Position numbers and translations under genes: made by a program. A DNA stretch of 64,000 bases from the NCBI RefSeq assembly GCF_032854445.1, contig NC_088302.1, positions 57,822,237 through 57,886,236 of the forward strand, read 5' to 3'. Origin of the DNA: Liolophura sinensis (taxonomy: Eukaryota; Mollusca; Polyplacophora; Chitonida; Chitonidae). How positions within the stretch are numbered: position 1 is the first letter of the stretch; each line of letters begins with the position of its first letter. Shown here one piece after another: positions 25,490 through 38,324 of the stretch. The notes beneath the pieces were generated by a model that was given only the letters and a program-made list of their open reading frames with translations, had not been told where the DNA came from and did not search any database.

Positions 25490-25945
25490 TTATAGTTTCC
25501 TGTGAGCCCTATCTAGTTTACTGTGAGCTCTCCTTAGTTTCATTTGAGCCTACACTGCTACCCTGTCTTTCCACCAAAATGTCCTGTGAACCCACCATAT
25601 AGTTTTCTATGAGACCTCCCCAGATTCCTTTAAGCCCTCCCTATAGTTTCTTCTGAGCCCTCCTCTAAGCCTTCCCTATAGTTTCTTCAGAACCCTCTTG
25701 ATGGTTTCCTCTCAGCTTTGTTTAAGTTTACTCAGAACCATTATCCATTTCCTCTATGCCCTCTCTAGTATCTTCTGAGCCCTTCTGGTTTTTTTCTCTC
25801 TTGTTTTGGTTTCCTCTGAGCCCCATTAGTTTTCTTTTGAGCTCTACATAGTTTGTTACAAGCCCTATCCAGTTTCTCTGGCCTCCTCTAAAGCCTCCAT
25901 AGTTTCTCCTCATCCCTCCCTAGTTCCACCTGAGGCCTCCCTTTT
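25490..25945. repeat. Degenerate repeat of about 22 bp
   Basis: The pattern TAGTTTCCTCTGAGCCCTCC recurs irregularly about 20 times with frequent indels. The strand is pyrimidine-rich. It is an old array near the end of recognition. Confidence 0.8.
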
Positions 25946-26331
25946 CAAACCCAACTGTTGTCAATGAAATAATTCTTTAATATGTGACCATCAAGCAATG
26001 ACATTATCCTTGTTTCCTTTATTTCTTACATAATATTTTCGCATTTGTCTGTTGCTTGTACATTGTATCAGTATACAGGTAAATGGTACAGAATGCTTTG
26101 ATGTTAAGGTTTATCAAATCCATAGTTTATGTCCTCTATTCATTGTTTATATTACAAGAATCATGATTGAATGCACCAATAATATAGTGTAATTCTGCTA
26201 CACAACCATACCTGAAATGTCTCAATTTATTCACTTCGAATTTCCTGTATACTAATAAACATTTAGCATAGCTGATCTCCCCTGATAATTGTATCTTAGT
26301 TTACTGTGTGAAACTATAATAATATTCTGTA
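25946..26331. other. AT-rich spacer
   Basis: Unique AT-rich sequence. No gene seen. Confidence 0.55.
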
Positions 26332-26466
26332 GATGTGCTGTAAATGTGCTACAGATGTGCTGTAAATGTGCTACAGATGTGCTGTAGATGTGCTACAGAT
26401 GTGCTGTAAATGTGCTACAGATGTGCTGTAGATGTGCTACAGATGTGCTGTAGATGTGCTACAGAT
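26332..26466. repeat. 22-bp repeat made of 11-bp halves, about 6 copies
   Basis: The unit GATGTGCTGTAAATGTGCTA+CA is two diverged 11-bp halves (GATGTGCTGTA and AATGTGCTACA) repeated about six times. Some units read GATGTGCTGTAGATGTGCTA instead. It is nearly perfect. Confidence 0.95.
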
Positions 26467-26689
26467 CCAGGCAAAATTTAACCCTGTGCAGTGGTAGATG
26501 TAACATAAAGATAAAATGGGGATAAAGAAACTTCAAAGGGGTAACTTCACACAAAACCATTAAAATGCACCATTAAAATGTACCATAAAGCACTACTAAA
26601 TATCATTAAATGAATGGCAAATTTGTAAAAACCACCAAACCCTTAAAGCCTCAGGTTAGGGTGGAACACATGGCCTTCCATGTTCACAT

Positions 26690-27632
26690 TGCCACACTGG
26701 ACAGAGAATAGGCAGTCTTAAGCAACACTGTCTGGGAGGGAATTGCCACTCTGGACAGAGAATAGGCAGTCTTAAGCTACACTGTCTGGAAGGGAATTGC
26801 CAGTCTGGACAGAGAATAGGCAGTATTAAGCTACACTGTCTAGGTGGGAATTGCCACTCTGGACAGAAAATTGGCAGCCGTAAGCTACACTGTCTGGGAG
26901 GGAATTGCCATACTGGACAGAGAATAGGCAGTATTAAGCTACACTGTCTAGGTGGGAATTGCCACTCTGGACAGAAAATTGGCAGCCGTAAGCTACACTG
27001 TCTGGGAGGGAATTGCCATACTGGACAGAGAATAGGCAGTCTTAAGCTACATTGTCTAGGTGGGAATTGCCACTCTGGACAGAGAATTGGCAGTCTTAAG
27101 CTACATTGTCTGGGAGGGAATTGCCACTCTGGACAAAGAATAAGCTACATTGTCTAAGAGGGAACTGCAACTCTGGACAGAGTATAGGCAGTCTTAAGCT
27201 ACACTGTCTGGGAGGGAATTGCCACTCTGGACAGAGAATAGGCAGTCTTAAGCTACATTGTCTAGGTGGGAACTGCAACTCTGGACAGAGTATAGGCAGT
27301 CTTAAGCTACACTGTCTGGGAGGGAATTGCCACTCTGGACAGAAAGAATAGGCAGTTTTAAACTACACTGTCTAGGAGGGAACTGCCACACTGGACAGAG
27401 AATAGGCAGTTTTAAGCTACACTGTCTATGAAGGAATTGCCACACTGGGCAGAGAATAGGCAGTCTTAAGCTACATTGTCTAGGAGGGAATTGCCACTCT
27501 GGATAGAGAGAATAGGCAGTCTTAAGCTACATTGTCTGGGAGGGAATTGTCACTCTGGACAGAGAGAATAGGCAGTTTTAAACTACACTGTCTAGGAGGG
27601 AATTGCCACAATGAACAGAGAATAGGCATTGT
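26690..27632. repeat. 54-bp minisatellite, about 17 copies
   Basis: The unit ATTGCCACTCTGGACAGAGA is followed by ATAGGCAGTCTTAAGCTACA and CTGTCTGGGAGGGA (54 bp). One unit near 27130-27170 lacks about 14 bp, and a few carry an extra GA pair. An 81-codon frame on + and a 60-codon one on - reflect the multiple-of-three period. It abuts the next array. Confidence 0.97.
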
Positions 27633-28022
27633 ATACACAGTGTATACAATGGTGGTTGTGCTGGCACAGAGAACAGTGTCATACACTGTATATGGGTACA
27701 GTGCATAACCCAGATAGTGTTAATGTGCATACAGGGAACAGGGTTATACCTCGCATACAGTGGTTGTGCTGGTACAGGGAACAGGGCTATACCTCACACA
27801 CAGTGGTTGTGCCGGTACAGGGAACAGGGTTATACCTCGCATACAGTGGTTGTGCCGGTACAGGGAACAGGGCTATGCCCCGCATACAGTGATTGTGTTG
27901 GTACAGGGAATAGGGCTGTGCCCCGCATACAGTGGTTGTGCCGGTACAGGGAACAGGGCTATACCCCACATAAAGTGCATAACCCCGACAGTGGTAATGT
28001 TCCTACAGGGAACAGGGTTATG
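27633..28022. repeat. 43-bp minisatellite, about 9 copies
   Basis: The unit GGTACAGGGAACAGGGCTAT plus ACCCCGCATACAGTGGTTGTGCC (43 bp) varies mainly in the middle. The outer copies are degenerate. Because 3 x 43 = 129, overlapping + frames of 87-119 codons appear (27629-28076); they are not annotated as genes. Confidence 0.95.
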
Positions 28023-28767
28023 TTACAAGTTGTTCACCGAACCATTGTGAGAACACCAGATGACACATCACAATGATAAAACATTTAAATACACTTATAA
28101 ATTATGTCAAAGCACACGCAGGATGGTTCAGCCATGAGTGCACCTGTACATTTATATTGGTCATTACAAGTTGATATGGAAGGAAATTCTCATGACTATC
28201 AGGGTGGTCTACTGACTACTATCATCAGGGTGGTCTGGTACCTGGGTTACTGGATTAGGGGAATATGAACAGAAAATATACTTAGGTTAGTTTTAGCATA
28301 ACCATCAGACACATTAAGGTGTATACTGATTGGTAATGATTTCAGCTTGGCCACTTAACCAAAACTCTGGTGAAAGATGCCAATCTTTCTGATGCTAATT
28401 CTAGCTGAAATTATCGTGGAAACCCTGTCTACAGGTATGGTATGTATTACCTGACTGACAAACTCATTCATACAAACTGATGTTTTTGATTTGATCAGAA
28501 ATCAGCAAAGAATAAACAAGATAATGAAACATTAGCACAACAATGGTATAATATACATCAGCAATACAACATGCAGTTTACAACACAATCATGTGTACAG
28601 ACAGAGCCATGCAGTGAAGGAAATAAACAATGGCAGCTATCCAGCAGCTTGCTCTACAATGACTCATTATTTCAGGTAGTTATACTTAGCAGACTGCAGG
28701 TTGTTACCCTGCTCATCTCAGTGCTCGTTCCACACCTGTCAGGGAATTTGAAGCCCTCTCTGTGACT
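28023..28767. other. Single-copy spacer
   Basis: About 0.75 kb of AT-rich unique sequence between two arrays. No gene seen. Confidence 0.55.
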
Positions 28768-31700
28768 GATATAAATGATCTGTGTATATGTACACCTTGT
28801 GACTGACACAATGCTCTGTTTGTATGCACACCTTGTGACTGACACAATGCTCTGTTTATATGTACACATTGTGACTGAGACAATGCTCTGTTTATATGCA
28901 CACCTTGTGACTGACACAATGCTCTGTTTATATGTACACCTTGTGACTGACACAATGATCTGTTTATATGTGCACCTTGTGACTGACACAATGATCTGTT
29001 TATGTGCACATCTTGTGACTGACACAATGCTCTGTCTATATGTACACCTTGTGACTGACACAATGCTCTGTTATATGCACATCTTGTGACTGACAATGAT
29101 CTGTTTATATGTACACCTTGTGACTGACACAATGCTCTGTTTACATGTACACCTTGTGACTGACACAATGCTCTGTTTATATGTACACTTTATGGCTGAC
29201 ACAATGATCTGTTTATATGTACACCTTGTGACTGACACAATGCTCTGTTTATATGTACACCTTGTGACTGACACAATGCTCTGTTTATATGTACACCTTG
29301 TGACTGACACAATGCTCTGTTTATATGTACACCTTGTGACTGACACAATGCTCTGTTTATATGTACACCTTGTGACTGACAATGCTCTGTTTATACGTAC
29401 ACCTTGTGACTGACACAATGATCTGTTTATGTGCACATCTTGTGACTGACACAATGTTCTGTTTAAATGTACACCTTGTGACTGACACAATGCTCTGTTT
29501 ATATGTACACCTTGTGACTGACACAATGCTCTGTTTATATGTACACCTTGTGACTGACACAATGCTCTGTTTATATGTACACCTTGTGACTGACACAATG
29601 CTCTGTTTATATGTACACCTTGTGACTGACACAATGCTCTGTTTATATGTACACCTTGTGACTGACACAATGCTCTGTTTATATGTACACCTTGTGACTG
29701 ACACAATGCTCTGTTTGTATGTACACCTTGTGACTGAGACAATGATCCGTTTATATGTACACGTTGTGACTGACACAATGCTCTGTTTGTATGTACACCT
29801 TGTGACTGACACAATGCTCTGTTTATATGTGCACCTTGTGACTGACACAATGCTCTGTTTATATGCACCTTGTGACTGACACAATGCTATGTTTATATGT
29901 ACACCTTGTGTTTGACAACGCTCTGTTTGTATGTACACGTTGTGACTGACACAATGATCTGTTTATATGTACACCTTGTGACTGACACAATGCTCTGTTT
30001 ATATGTACACCTTGTGACTGACACAATGCTCTGTTTATATGTACACCTTGTGACTGACACAATGATCTGTCTATATGTACACCTTGTGACTGACACAATG
30101 CTCTGTTTATATGTACATCTTGTGACTGACACAATGCTCTGTTTATATGTACACCTTGTGACTGACACAATGATCTGTCTATATGTACACCTTGTGACTG
30201 ACACAATGCTCTGTTTATATGTACACCTTGTGACTGACACAATGCTCTGTTTATATGTACACCTTGTGACTGACACAATGATCTGTCTATATGTACACCT
30301 TGTGACTGACACAATGCTCTGTTTATATGTACACCTTGTGACTGACACAATGCTCTGTTTATATGTACGCCTTGTGACTGACACAACGCTCTGTTTATAT
30401 GTACATGTTGTGACTGACACAACGCTCTGTTTATATGTACACCTTGTGACTGACACAATGCTCTGTTTATATGTACACCTTGTGACTGACACAATGCTCT
30501 GTTTATATGTACACATGACTGACACAATGCTCTGTTTATATGTACACCTTGTGACTGACACACTGCTCTGTTTATATGCACATGTTGTGACTGACACAAT
30601 GCTCTGTTTATACGTACACCTTGTGACTGACACAATGCTCTGTTTATACGTACACCTTGTGACTGACACAATGCTCTGTTTATATGTACACCTTGTGACT
30701 GACACAATGCTCTGTTTGTATGTACACCTTGTGACTGACACAATGCTCTGTTTATATGTACACCTTGTGACTGACACAATGCTCTGTTTATATGTACACC
30801 TTGTGACTGACACAATGCTCTGTTTATATGTACACCTTGTGACTGACACAATGCTCTGTTTATATGTACACCTTGTGACTGACACAATGCTCTGTTTATA
30901 TGTACACCTTGTGACTGACACAATGCTCTGTTTATATGTACACCTTGTGACTGACACAATGCTCTGTTTATATGTACACCTTGTGACTGACACAATGCTC
31001 TGTTTGTATGTACACCTTGTGACTGAGACAATGATCCGTTTATATGTACACGTTGTGACTGACACAATGCTCTGTTTGTATGTACACCTTGTGACTGACA
31101 CAATGCTCTGTTTATATGTGCACCTTGTGACTGACACAATGCTCTGTTTATATGCACCTTGTGACTGACACAATGCTATGTTTATATGTACACCTTGTGT
31201 TTGACAACGCTCTGTTTGTATGTACACGTTGTGACTGACACAATGATCTGTTTATATGTACACCTTGTGACTGACACAATGCTCTGTTTATATGTACACC
31301 TTGTGACTGACACAATGCTCTGTTTATATGTACACCTTGTGACTGACACAATGATCTGTCTATATGTACACCTTGTGACTGACACAATGCTCTGTTTATA
31401 TGTACATCTTGTGACTGACACAATGCTCTGTTTATATGTACACCTTGTGACTGACACAATGATCTGTCTATATGTACACCTTGTGACTGACACAATGCTC
31501 TGTTTATATGTACACCTTGTGACTGACACAATGCTCTGTTTATATGTACACCTTGTGACTGACACAATGATCTGTCTATATGTACACCTTGTGACTGACA
31601 CAATGCTCTGTTTATATGTACACCTTGTGACTGACACAATGCTCTGTTTATATGTACGCCTTGTGACTGACACAACGCTCTGTTTATATGTACATGTTGT

Positions 31701-31803
31701 GACTGACACAACGCTCTGTTTATATGTACACCTTGTGACTGACACAATGATCTGTTTATATGTACACCTTGTGACTTACACTATGATCTGTCTATGTGAA
31801 CAT
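28768..31803. repeat. 36-bp minisatellite, about 84 copies, with internal duplication of about 1 kb
   Basis: The unit CTCTGTTTATATGTACACCT plus TGTGACTGACACAATG (36 bp) fills 3 kb. Typical variants are ATGATCTG, TCTATATG, GTACACGTTG and GACAACG. Since 36 is divisible by three, at least three frames stay open over long distances: a + frame with LCLYVHLVTDTM repeats (up to 423 codons) and - frames with RALCQSQGVHIN and SVTRCTYKQSIV repeats (up to 444). Frame breaks coincide with units missing 1-5 bp. Simultaneous openness on both strands argues against selection for a protein. Copies 29467-30462 and 30756-31751 look identical. Confidence 0.98.
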
Positions 31804-31869
31804 TTAGGGAACTATGTGAACTACCTCTCATTATTAAAACCATAAGGCCATTTTCTTTACTGCCCAAAT

Positions 31870-32183
31870 ACCTATTCTTACACCATCCTGTCACAGTATA
31901 CTTACATGTACACTATCCTGTCACAGTATACTTACATGTGCACCATCCTGTCACAGTATACTTACATGTATACCATCCTGTCACAGTATACATACATGTA
32001 CACCATCCTGTCAGAGTATACTCATGCCATACTGTTACAGTATACTTATCCTGTCAAAGTTCACCCTGTTACAGTCCATTTATACCATCCAGTCACAGTA
32101 TACTTACAACATCCTCTTATAGTACACTTACATATATACCATCCTGTCACAGTACACTTATACCATCCAGTCACAGTATACCA
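31870..32183. repeat. 30-bp repeat, about 10 copies, degenerate at the right
   Basis: The unit ACCATCCTGTCACAGTATAC plus TTACATGTAC (30 bp) is regular for about five copies, then decays into shortened copies. The two + frames here (31906-32232) follow from the period. Confidence 0.93.
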
Positions 32184-34217
32184 TCTGCCCAATGGGCTTA
32201 ACTGTCTTGAAAACAAATTGTGTGACCTATAAATTATCCTTTAAAGTGTGTGAAAAAGTGAACCCTATGTCACACTTACACATGAAACATGCATTCAGGA
32301 TAAAGAGCTGGAAACACAAAAATAGCATGCAATACAGAACAAGCTACAAAACTACATTACAAACAAGATTTGTCTTACAGCCAGAAACCTGAACTACATG
32401 TATGGCTGTTAAACTGAGGTACATGTAATTAGCCCACAGGTGATACACCCACATAAGAATGGTATATTAGAACCTGACATCAGGTGTGTACTGGCTTGTA
32501 CATGCACATAGCTACCTCTGCCTATATCTGTTTATAAGGTAATAAAAATCATCGTGTATGGTAGATGTAAATAGAAAAGATGGTAACGAGGCTCATGCTA
32601 CCATGGTTGTGAACATGTATCTGAAATGACCTAGCGCAGGCCTACAGCCACCTGTGTGTATGCCATGTCAACCCAATATAAAATGTCAGCCATACACACG
32701 CTATATGATCCATTACAACAGCCATTCACGTCAATATGGAAGCTAGCATAAATAACATGTGTTACATCCGATGATGAAGCTTTACAGACTTCAATGGCAA
32801 ATCAGGAAATGCAGGATAATATACTTGTACAGGTGAAAATGAAGTCTTTGTTGTACGTCAAAACAATCTATTTCACAATTAGAATCTATATCTTGACATA
32901 TCTAATTATTCTGATCATGTATGTACTCTTATAATACAACACTACACAGTTTTCACATTACCAATCAGGATGCCCATTGTTAAACATCTGTGTTCACATT
33001 AAACTGACAACAATCAAGGTTATCAGCTATCCTACACCTATGTCTTAGTTTAGCGATACCTATTTGTGATTAAGGCACCAATTTGCATATTTAAATATAT
33101 TTGACCTGAAGAAAGAAATTACCACAGTTAATGTTTGTTTGACAAGCCTGACCAGAGTGTCATCATCATAAGAAAGCAGTTCCTGACTGAAGTACTTTGT
33201 GAACAAACACTAGGCTATAGTTGGTGACACGTGTTAAGTCCACCCTTACCCACTGACACACCTGATTAATACAGCTAAACATGAGCTATTAATTACTGTA
33301 TGTCCTACCTGGGACTTCTCTGATCAGTATTCCAGCAGGTAAACTAGGGGAGAGGTTAGTGTGTGTCCAGTGAGGTAGAACTGCTTGTACAGACAGTGTG
33401 CAGGGTGAACACCACTCTGTCACAGGCTCCTGTGGATATCGACAGACACCACTCCGATTATTGATCTGCCAGAATGGGGGACATGGGGACGGGCATAGAG
33501 CACCGCGTCTGTGTCACATGTAAACACAACAACCCTCACCTATTATCAACTTTGTCAGAAGAGGAATGTCTGAATTTCCATAGCTTGATCTGAGGGAGAG
33601 GGACAGAGAGGGGCATAAAGAGAGGGGGTCCAACGGGGGTTCCACGTGGGTGTATTCAACTATAACCTGTTGAACTAAGTTTTTCTTTCCTCATACATGA
33701 AAAACATGTCTTTCAAACTGATCTAGCTCTTACTTATATGTAGTAATTAAACTAAATGCATTCTGTCTGAATTTTTCAACTGGTGAAATCTTGAACACTT
33801 ACTTTAGAAGCAACACTGGTGACATTTGCCAAACCAATGCACATGTATTGTAGCTGGCCCAGTGCTGTCATGGTTGTTACAAATGATTGAGGTCAGCTAA
33901 CATCTGCTCCTAGCCAATCAGAGACAATCTTACCTGCCGGGATTAGGAAGCTAGCAGCCTTTTGAGAAGAGGAGGTATACTAGCATTACTTGAGAGTCGA
34001 CAGTTAAGAACGCTTGCATAAGTTAGCATGGTGAACATGTTTTCTGCTGTTGCACATGCCAACAGTCAATCTGTGATCACCAAATGGGCAAGAGTAAAAG
34101 CTATGGCAGCTACTTCACATACAGTCAATCTGTGATCACCAAATGGTCAAGAGTAAAGCTATGACAGCTACTTCGCATACATGTCACAAGAACTAGTACA
34201 TAGGAGTCTGACAGAAA
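32184..34217. other. 2-kb single-copy region, no gene recognised
   Basis: This is a long stretch without arrays, AT-rich apart from 33300-33660. A 36-bp direct duplication lies near 34060-34160 (CAGTCAATCTGTGATCACCA twice, with AAATGG(G/T)CAAGAGTAAA after each). I find no splice-bounded open frame with a recognisable domain. Confidence 0.55.
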
Positions 34218-35310
34218 ACCACTTTCAGGGGAGAGGCATAAAGGTGGTAAGGGGAGAGGAATCAAGGTGGTAAGGGGAGAGGAATTAAGGTGGTAAGGGG
34301 AGAGGAATTAAGGGGAGAGGAATCAAGGTGGTAAGGGGAGAGGAATTAAGGTGGTAAGGGGAGAGGAATTAAGGTAATAAGGGAGAGGAATCAAGGCAGT
34401 AAGGGAGAGGAATCACAATAATAAGGGGAGAGGAGTCAAGGTGGTAGGGGAGATGAATCAAAGTGGTAAGGGGAGAGGAATCACAGTAATAGGGGAGAGG
34501 AGTCAAGGTGGTAAGGGAGAGGAATCAAAGTGGTAAGGGTAGAGGAATCAAGGTGTAACGGGAGAGGAATCACGGTAATAAGGGGAGAGGAATCAAGGTG
34601 GTAAGCGGAGATGAGTCAAGGTGGTAAGGGAAGAACAATTAAGGTGGTAAGTGGGGAGGAATCAAAGTGTAATGGGAGAGGAATCAAGGTAATAAGGGAA
34701 GAGGAGTCAAGGTGGTAAGTGGGGAGGGGTCAAGGTGGTAAGGGAAGAAGAATTAAGGTGGTAAGGGGGGAGGAATCAGGGTGGTAAGGGGAGAGGAATC
34801 AAGGTGGTGAGGGGATAGGAATTAAGGTGGTGAGGGAGGGGAATCAAGGTGGTAAGGGAGGGGAATCAAGGTGATAAGGGGACAGGAATTAAGGTGGTAA
34901 GGGAGGGGAATCCAGGTGGTAAGGGGGAGGAATCGAGGTGGTAAGGGGAGAGGAATCAAGGTGGTAAGGGGAGAGGAATCAAGGTGGTAAGGGAGGGAAA
35001 TCCAGGTGGTAAGGGGGAGGAATCACAATAATAAGGGGAGAGGAGTCAAGGTGGTAAGGGGAGAGGAATCAAGGTGGTAAGGGGAGAGGAATCAAGGTGG
35101 TAAGGGAGGGGAATCCAGGTGGTAAGGGGGAGGAATTGAGGTGGTAAGGGGAGAGGAATCAAGGTGGTAAGGGGAGAGGAATCAAGTTGGTAAGGGAGGG
35201 GAATCAAGGTGGTAAGGGGGAGGAATCGAGGTGGTAAGGGGAGAGGAATCAAGGCGGTAAGGGGAGAGGAATCAAGGTGGTAAGGGAGGGGAATCAAGGT
35301 GGTAAGGGTT
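34218..35310. repeat. 23-bp purine-rich minisatellite, about 47 copies
   Basis: The unit AAGGTGGTAAGGGGAGAGGA plus ATC (23 bp) varies in G-run length (GGGAG, GGGGAG) and in AAGGTAATAAG variants. The + strand is strongly purine-biased, so the array forms a long near-polypurine tract. An 83-codon minus frame (35046-35297) with a Leu/Pro-rich 23-residue period is a by-product. Confidence 0.97.
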
Positions 35311-35592
35311 CATGTACATAAAGGCACACATCTAATAAATAACTAGGAATTTCAATTTGGAAAATAATCAATATAATGTAACAGATCATAAGAATGACTT
35401 ACACAGACAAATATAGATCAAAGTACATGTGAAAATGTAATGGTCTATAGTTTGTCTTTAATTTATCAGCACATTTTATTGATACAAAAGACATGCTTCT
35501 ACAGATAATCCCATATTTATAGCTTTGCATTTTGCAAGTTTCTACACGCAATTTAGATCAATGGGACTGTCCTGATGTAAGTATGAACATGT
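35311..35592. other. AT-rich spacer
   Basis: Unique AT-rich sequence. Nothing seen. Confidence 0.5.
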
Positions 35593-35833
35593 CTGCTACC
35601 TGTCATATGGTACCCAAGTAGGCTTACACATACTACATTTCTGCTACCTGTCATATGGTACCCAAGTAGGCTTACACATACTACATGTCTGCTACCTGTC
35701 ATATGGTACCCAAGTAGGCTTACACATACTACATGTCTGCTACCTGTCATATGGTACCCAAGTAGGCTTACACATACTACATGTCTGCTACCTGTCATAT
35801 GGTACCCAAGTAGGCTTACACATACTACATGTC
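35593..35833. repeat. 48-bp tandem repeat, 5 nearly identical copies
   Basis: Units begin at 35593, 35641, 35689, 35737 and 35785. Each reads CTGCTACCTGTCATATGGTA, then CCCAAGTAGGCTTACACATA, then CTACATGT. Only the end of the first copy differs (CATTT). Such homogeneity suggests a young expansion. Confidence 0.98.
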
Positions 35834-36061
35834 TCTACACTGCCACATCTGCTATTCCAAATCACACCATGCAAATTATATGTCTGACTGCTCCTTGATT
35901 AAAGCCCTGCCAATGTGCGCTAGATGACTGGCTTGCTCTCTCCTGGCTGCTTCTCAGCAATCTGGGACAGTGCAAACTACTTCATAGACAGACATGCATA
36001 TGATGTATCTACAACCACACTAGAAACAAGCAATTACATGGGATTATGGATACACAAAGAG

Positions 36062-36505
36062 TGTGAGTATACTAAAGAGTACACTATACCATGCATTCAC
36101 ATAATTCATGACTAACTAAAGCATGTACTATACCATGCGCACACACACATTGCATGACTAACTAAAGCATGTACTTCACCATGCACACACACATTTCATG
36201 ACTAACTAAACCATGTACTATACCATCCACACACACATTTCATGACTAACTAAAGCATGTACTAGACCATGCGCACACACATTTTATGACTAACTAAAGC
36301 ATGTACTATACCATGCTTACACACACTGCATGCCTAAATAAAGCATGTACTATACCATGGACACACACATTTCATGACTAACTAAAGCATGTACTATACC
36401 ATGCACACACACATTTCATGACTAACTAAGGCATGTACTATACCATGCACACACACATTTCATGACTAACTAAAGCATGTACTATACCATGCACACACAC
36501 ATAGA
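36062..36505. repeat. 44-bp minisatellite, about 10 copies
   Basis: The unit CTAAAGCATGTACTATACCA plus TGCACACACACATTTCATGACTAA (44 bp) contains an (AC)n core of variable length. Edge copies are diverged. Confidence 0.95.
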
Positions 36506-37139
36506 CCATGCATCATATATAGACCTGAATAACCAGCAAACACAATCTCAATATGCTGGATGTTGGGCTGATCAGGAGAAGACCTTAAGAATATTACACA
36601 TAGCAATTAGCATCATGCACGCCTTAACTGGCACACTTTATAGTCTTATAGCACGAAGATTAGGACATTATGAATGTGAAATGACTTAACATTGGTGATC
36701 AATAAAGGATAAAAGTAGGATGTCCTCTAGTGATGGAGATATTAACATTAAGCGATGGTTAACAGTGTACAGGATCACCTTGGGATCTCTGACAATCCTA
36801 CAGCTTGGAACATCACTGATATAAGAACATGTGACGTTGATGTGGTGCTCATGTCAGGCGTTCTTAACACCCATTTTCATGTGACCGCTTAGTGTGGATG
36901 ATATTACTCTAATTTAGATCACACATTCCAAACAAAAAGATGAGCTTCCTGACATGCTAACTGGCTATATTACTACAGCATGTCCATGACAACATTGCAG
37001 CCTGTAGCTAAAAATAAACTTGTCTCATTGTCTTACATAAACTGCATTAACATTGATCAGCCACTGATCAAGGTTATTTTGTCTAAAAGATCCATGCACA
37101 TAATACAATGTAGAAAAACGGAACATATACGCTACATGT
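36506..37139. other. Single-copy spacer
   Basis: Unique AT-rich sequence with short chance frames on both strands (36477-36689, 36980-37207). No gene supported. Confidence 0.55.
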
Positions 37140-37922
37140 ATGTATTCACTACATTCGGACCATGAGAGGTCACGCATATTCACTACATTTGGACCAAGAG
37201 AGGTCACACATATTCATTACATTTGGACCAAGAGAGGTCACGCATATTCACTACATTTGGACCAAGAGAGGTCACGCATATTCACTACATTCAGACCATG
37301 AGAGGTCACACATATTCACTACATTCGGACCATGAGAGGTCACGCATATTCACTACATTTGGACCATGAGAGGTCACACATATTCACTACATTCGGACCA
37401 TGAGAGGTCACACATATTCATTACATTTGGACCATGAGAGGTCACACATATTCATTACATTCGGACCAAGAGAGGTCACGCATATTCACTACATTTGGAC
37501 CATGAGAGGTCACACATATTCACTACATTCGGACCATGAGAGGTCACACATATTCATTACATTTGGACCATGAGAGGTCACACATATTCACTACATTCGG
37601 ACCAAGAGAGGTCACACATATTCACTACATTCGGACCATGAGAGGTCACGCATATTCACTACATTTGGACCATGAGAGGTCACACATATTCATTACATTC
37701 GGACCATGAGAGGTCACACATATTCATTACATTTGGACCATGAGAGGTCACACATATTCACTACATTCGGACCAAGAGAGGTCACACATATTCATTACAT
37801 TCGGACCATGAGAGGTCACACATATTCACTACATTCGCACCATGAGAGGTCACGCATATTCACTACATTTGCACCATGAGAGGTCACGCATATTCACTAC
37901 ATTTGCACCATGAGAGGTCACG
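37140..37922. repeat. 34-bp minisatellite, about 23 copies
   Basis: The unit CACTACATTCGGACCATGAG plus AGGTCACACATATT (34 bp) alternates at a few positions (TCGG/TTGG, CATGAG/CAAGAG, CACACAT/CACGCAT). Every unit carries an AGGTCA hexamer. It ends abruptly at a run of T (37923-37930). Confidence 0.97.
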
Positions 37923-37930
37923 CTTTTTTT

Positions 37931-38189
37931 TGTAATTTGGAGCATCTACATTTAATTAAAACTTGACACCTGTAACTATATGTAGGAGTGAAGTAATTTA
38001 TGACAAATGCCAAATTTCAAAAATAAGATAGAACATTGCATGTATCTGTAATTATGTTTAGTATTGGACTCATGATAACTTTGCTAAATTTATAACTACA
38101 TGCCTATTACATATCTATGCTGCCTATAACAACTAACATGTTTAAAGCTGATGGTTATTTTCTAATGCAAACTTAACTCAGCAGGTTTG
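37931..38189. other. AT-rich spacer
   Basis: Unique sequence. Nothing recognised. Confidence 0.5.
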
Positions 38190-38275
38190 TAAGGTTGTTG
38201 GTGATGTGAGGGGTGCCAATTCTACTGTAACCCCATTGTAAAACACAAATCAAATAAATAAACATAATGCAAACT
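38190..38275 (+). mobile_element. SINE 3' tail fragment, plus strand
   Basis: GTAAAACACAAATCAAATAA followed by ATAAACAT near 38237-38268 closely matches, from memory, the 3' tail of the molluscan SINE type seen at 8019 (a GTAAAACACCAATCAAATAA-like end). The upstream part (GTGCCAATTCTACTGTAACC) is too diverged to assign firmly. Confidence 0.6.
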
Positions 38276-38324
38276 TTTGTCAGGTTGGTAATCTGAATCA
38301 TATGAACCCATTTATTAATGATAT

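Noticed and set aside
26332-26466. Telomere-like or centromeric repeat
   Set aside because: The unit is a local 22-bp repeat of 11-bp halves with only about six copies, and no TTAGGG arrays occur in the window.
29071-31227. Cys/Ser-rich minus-strand proteins of 265-444 codons
   Set aside because: The same DNA is open on the plus strand and in a second minus frame. Openness follows from the 36-bp unit lacking stops.
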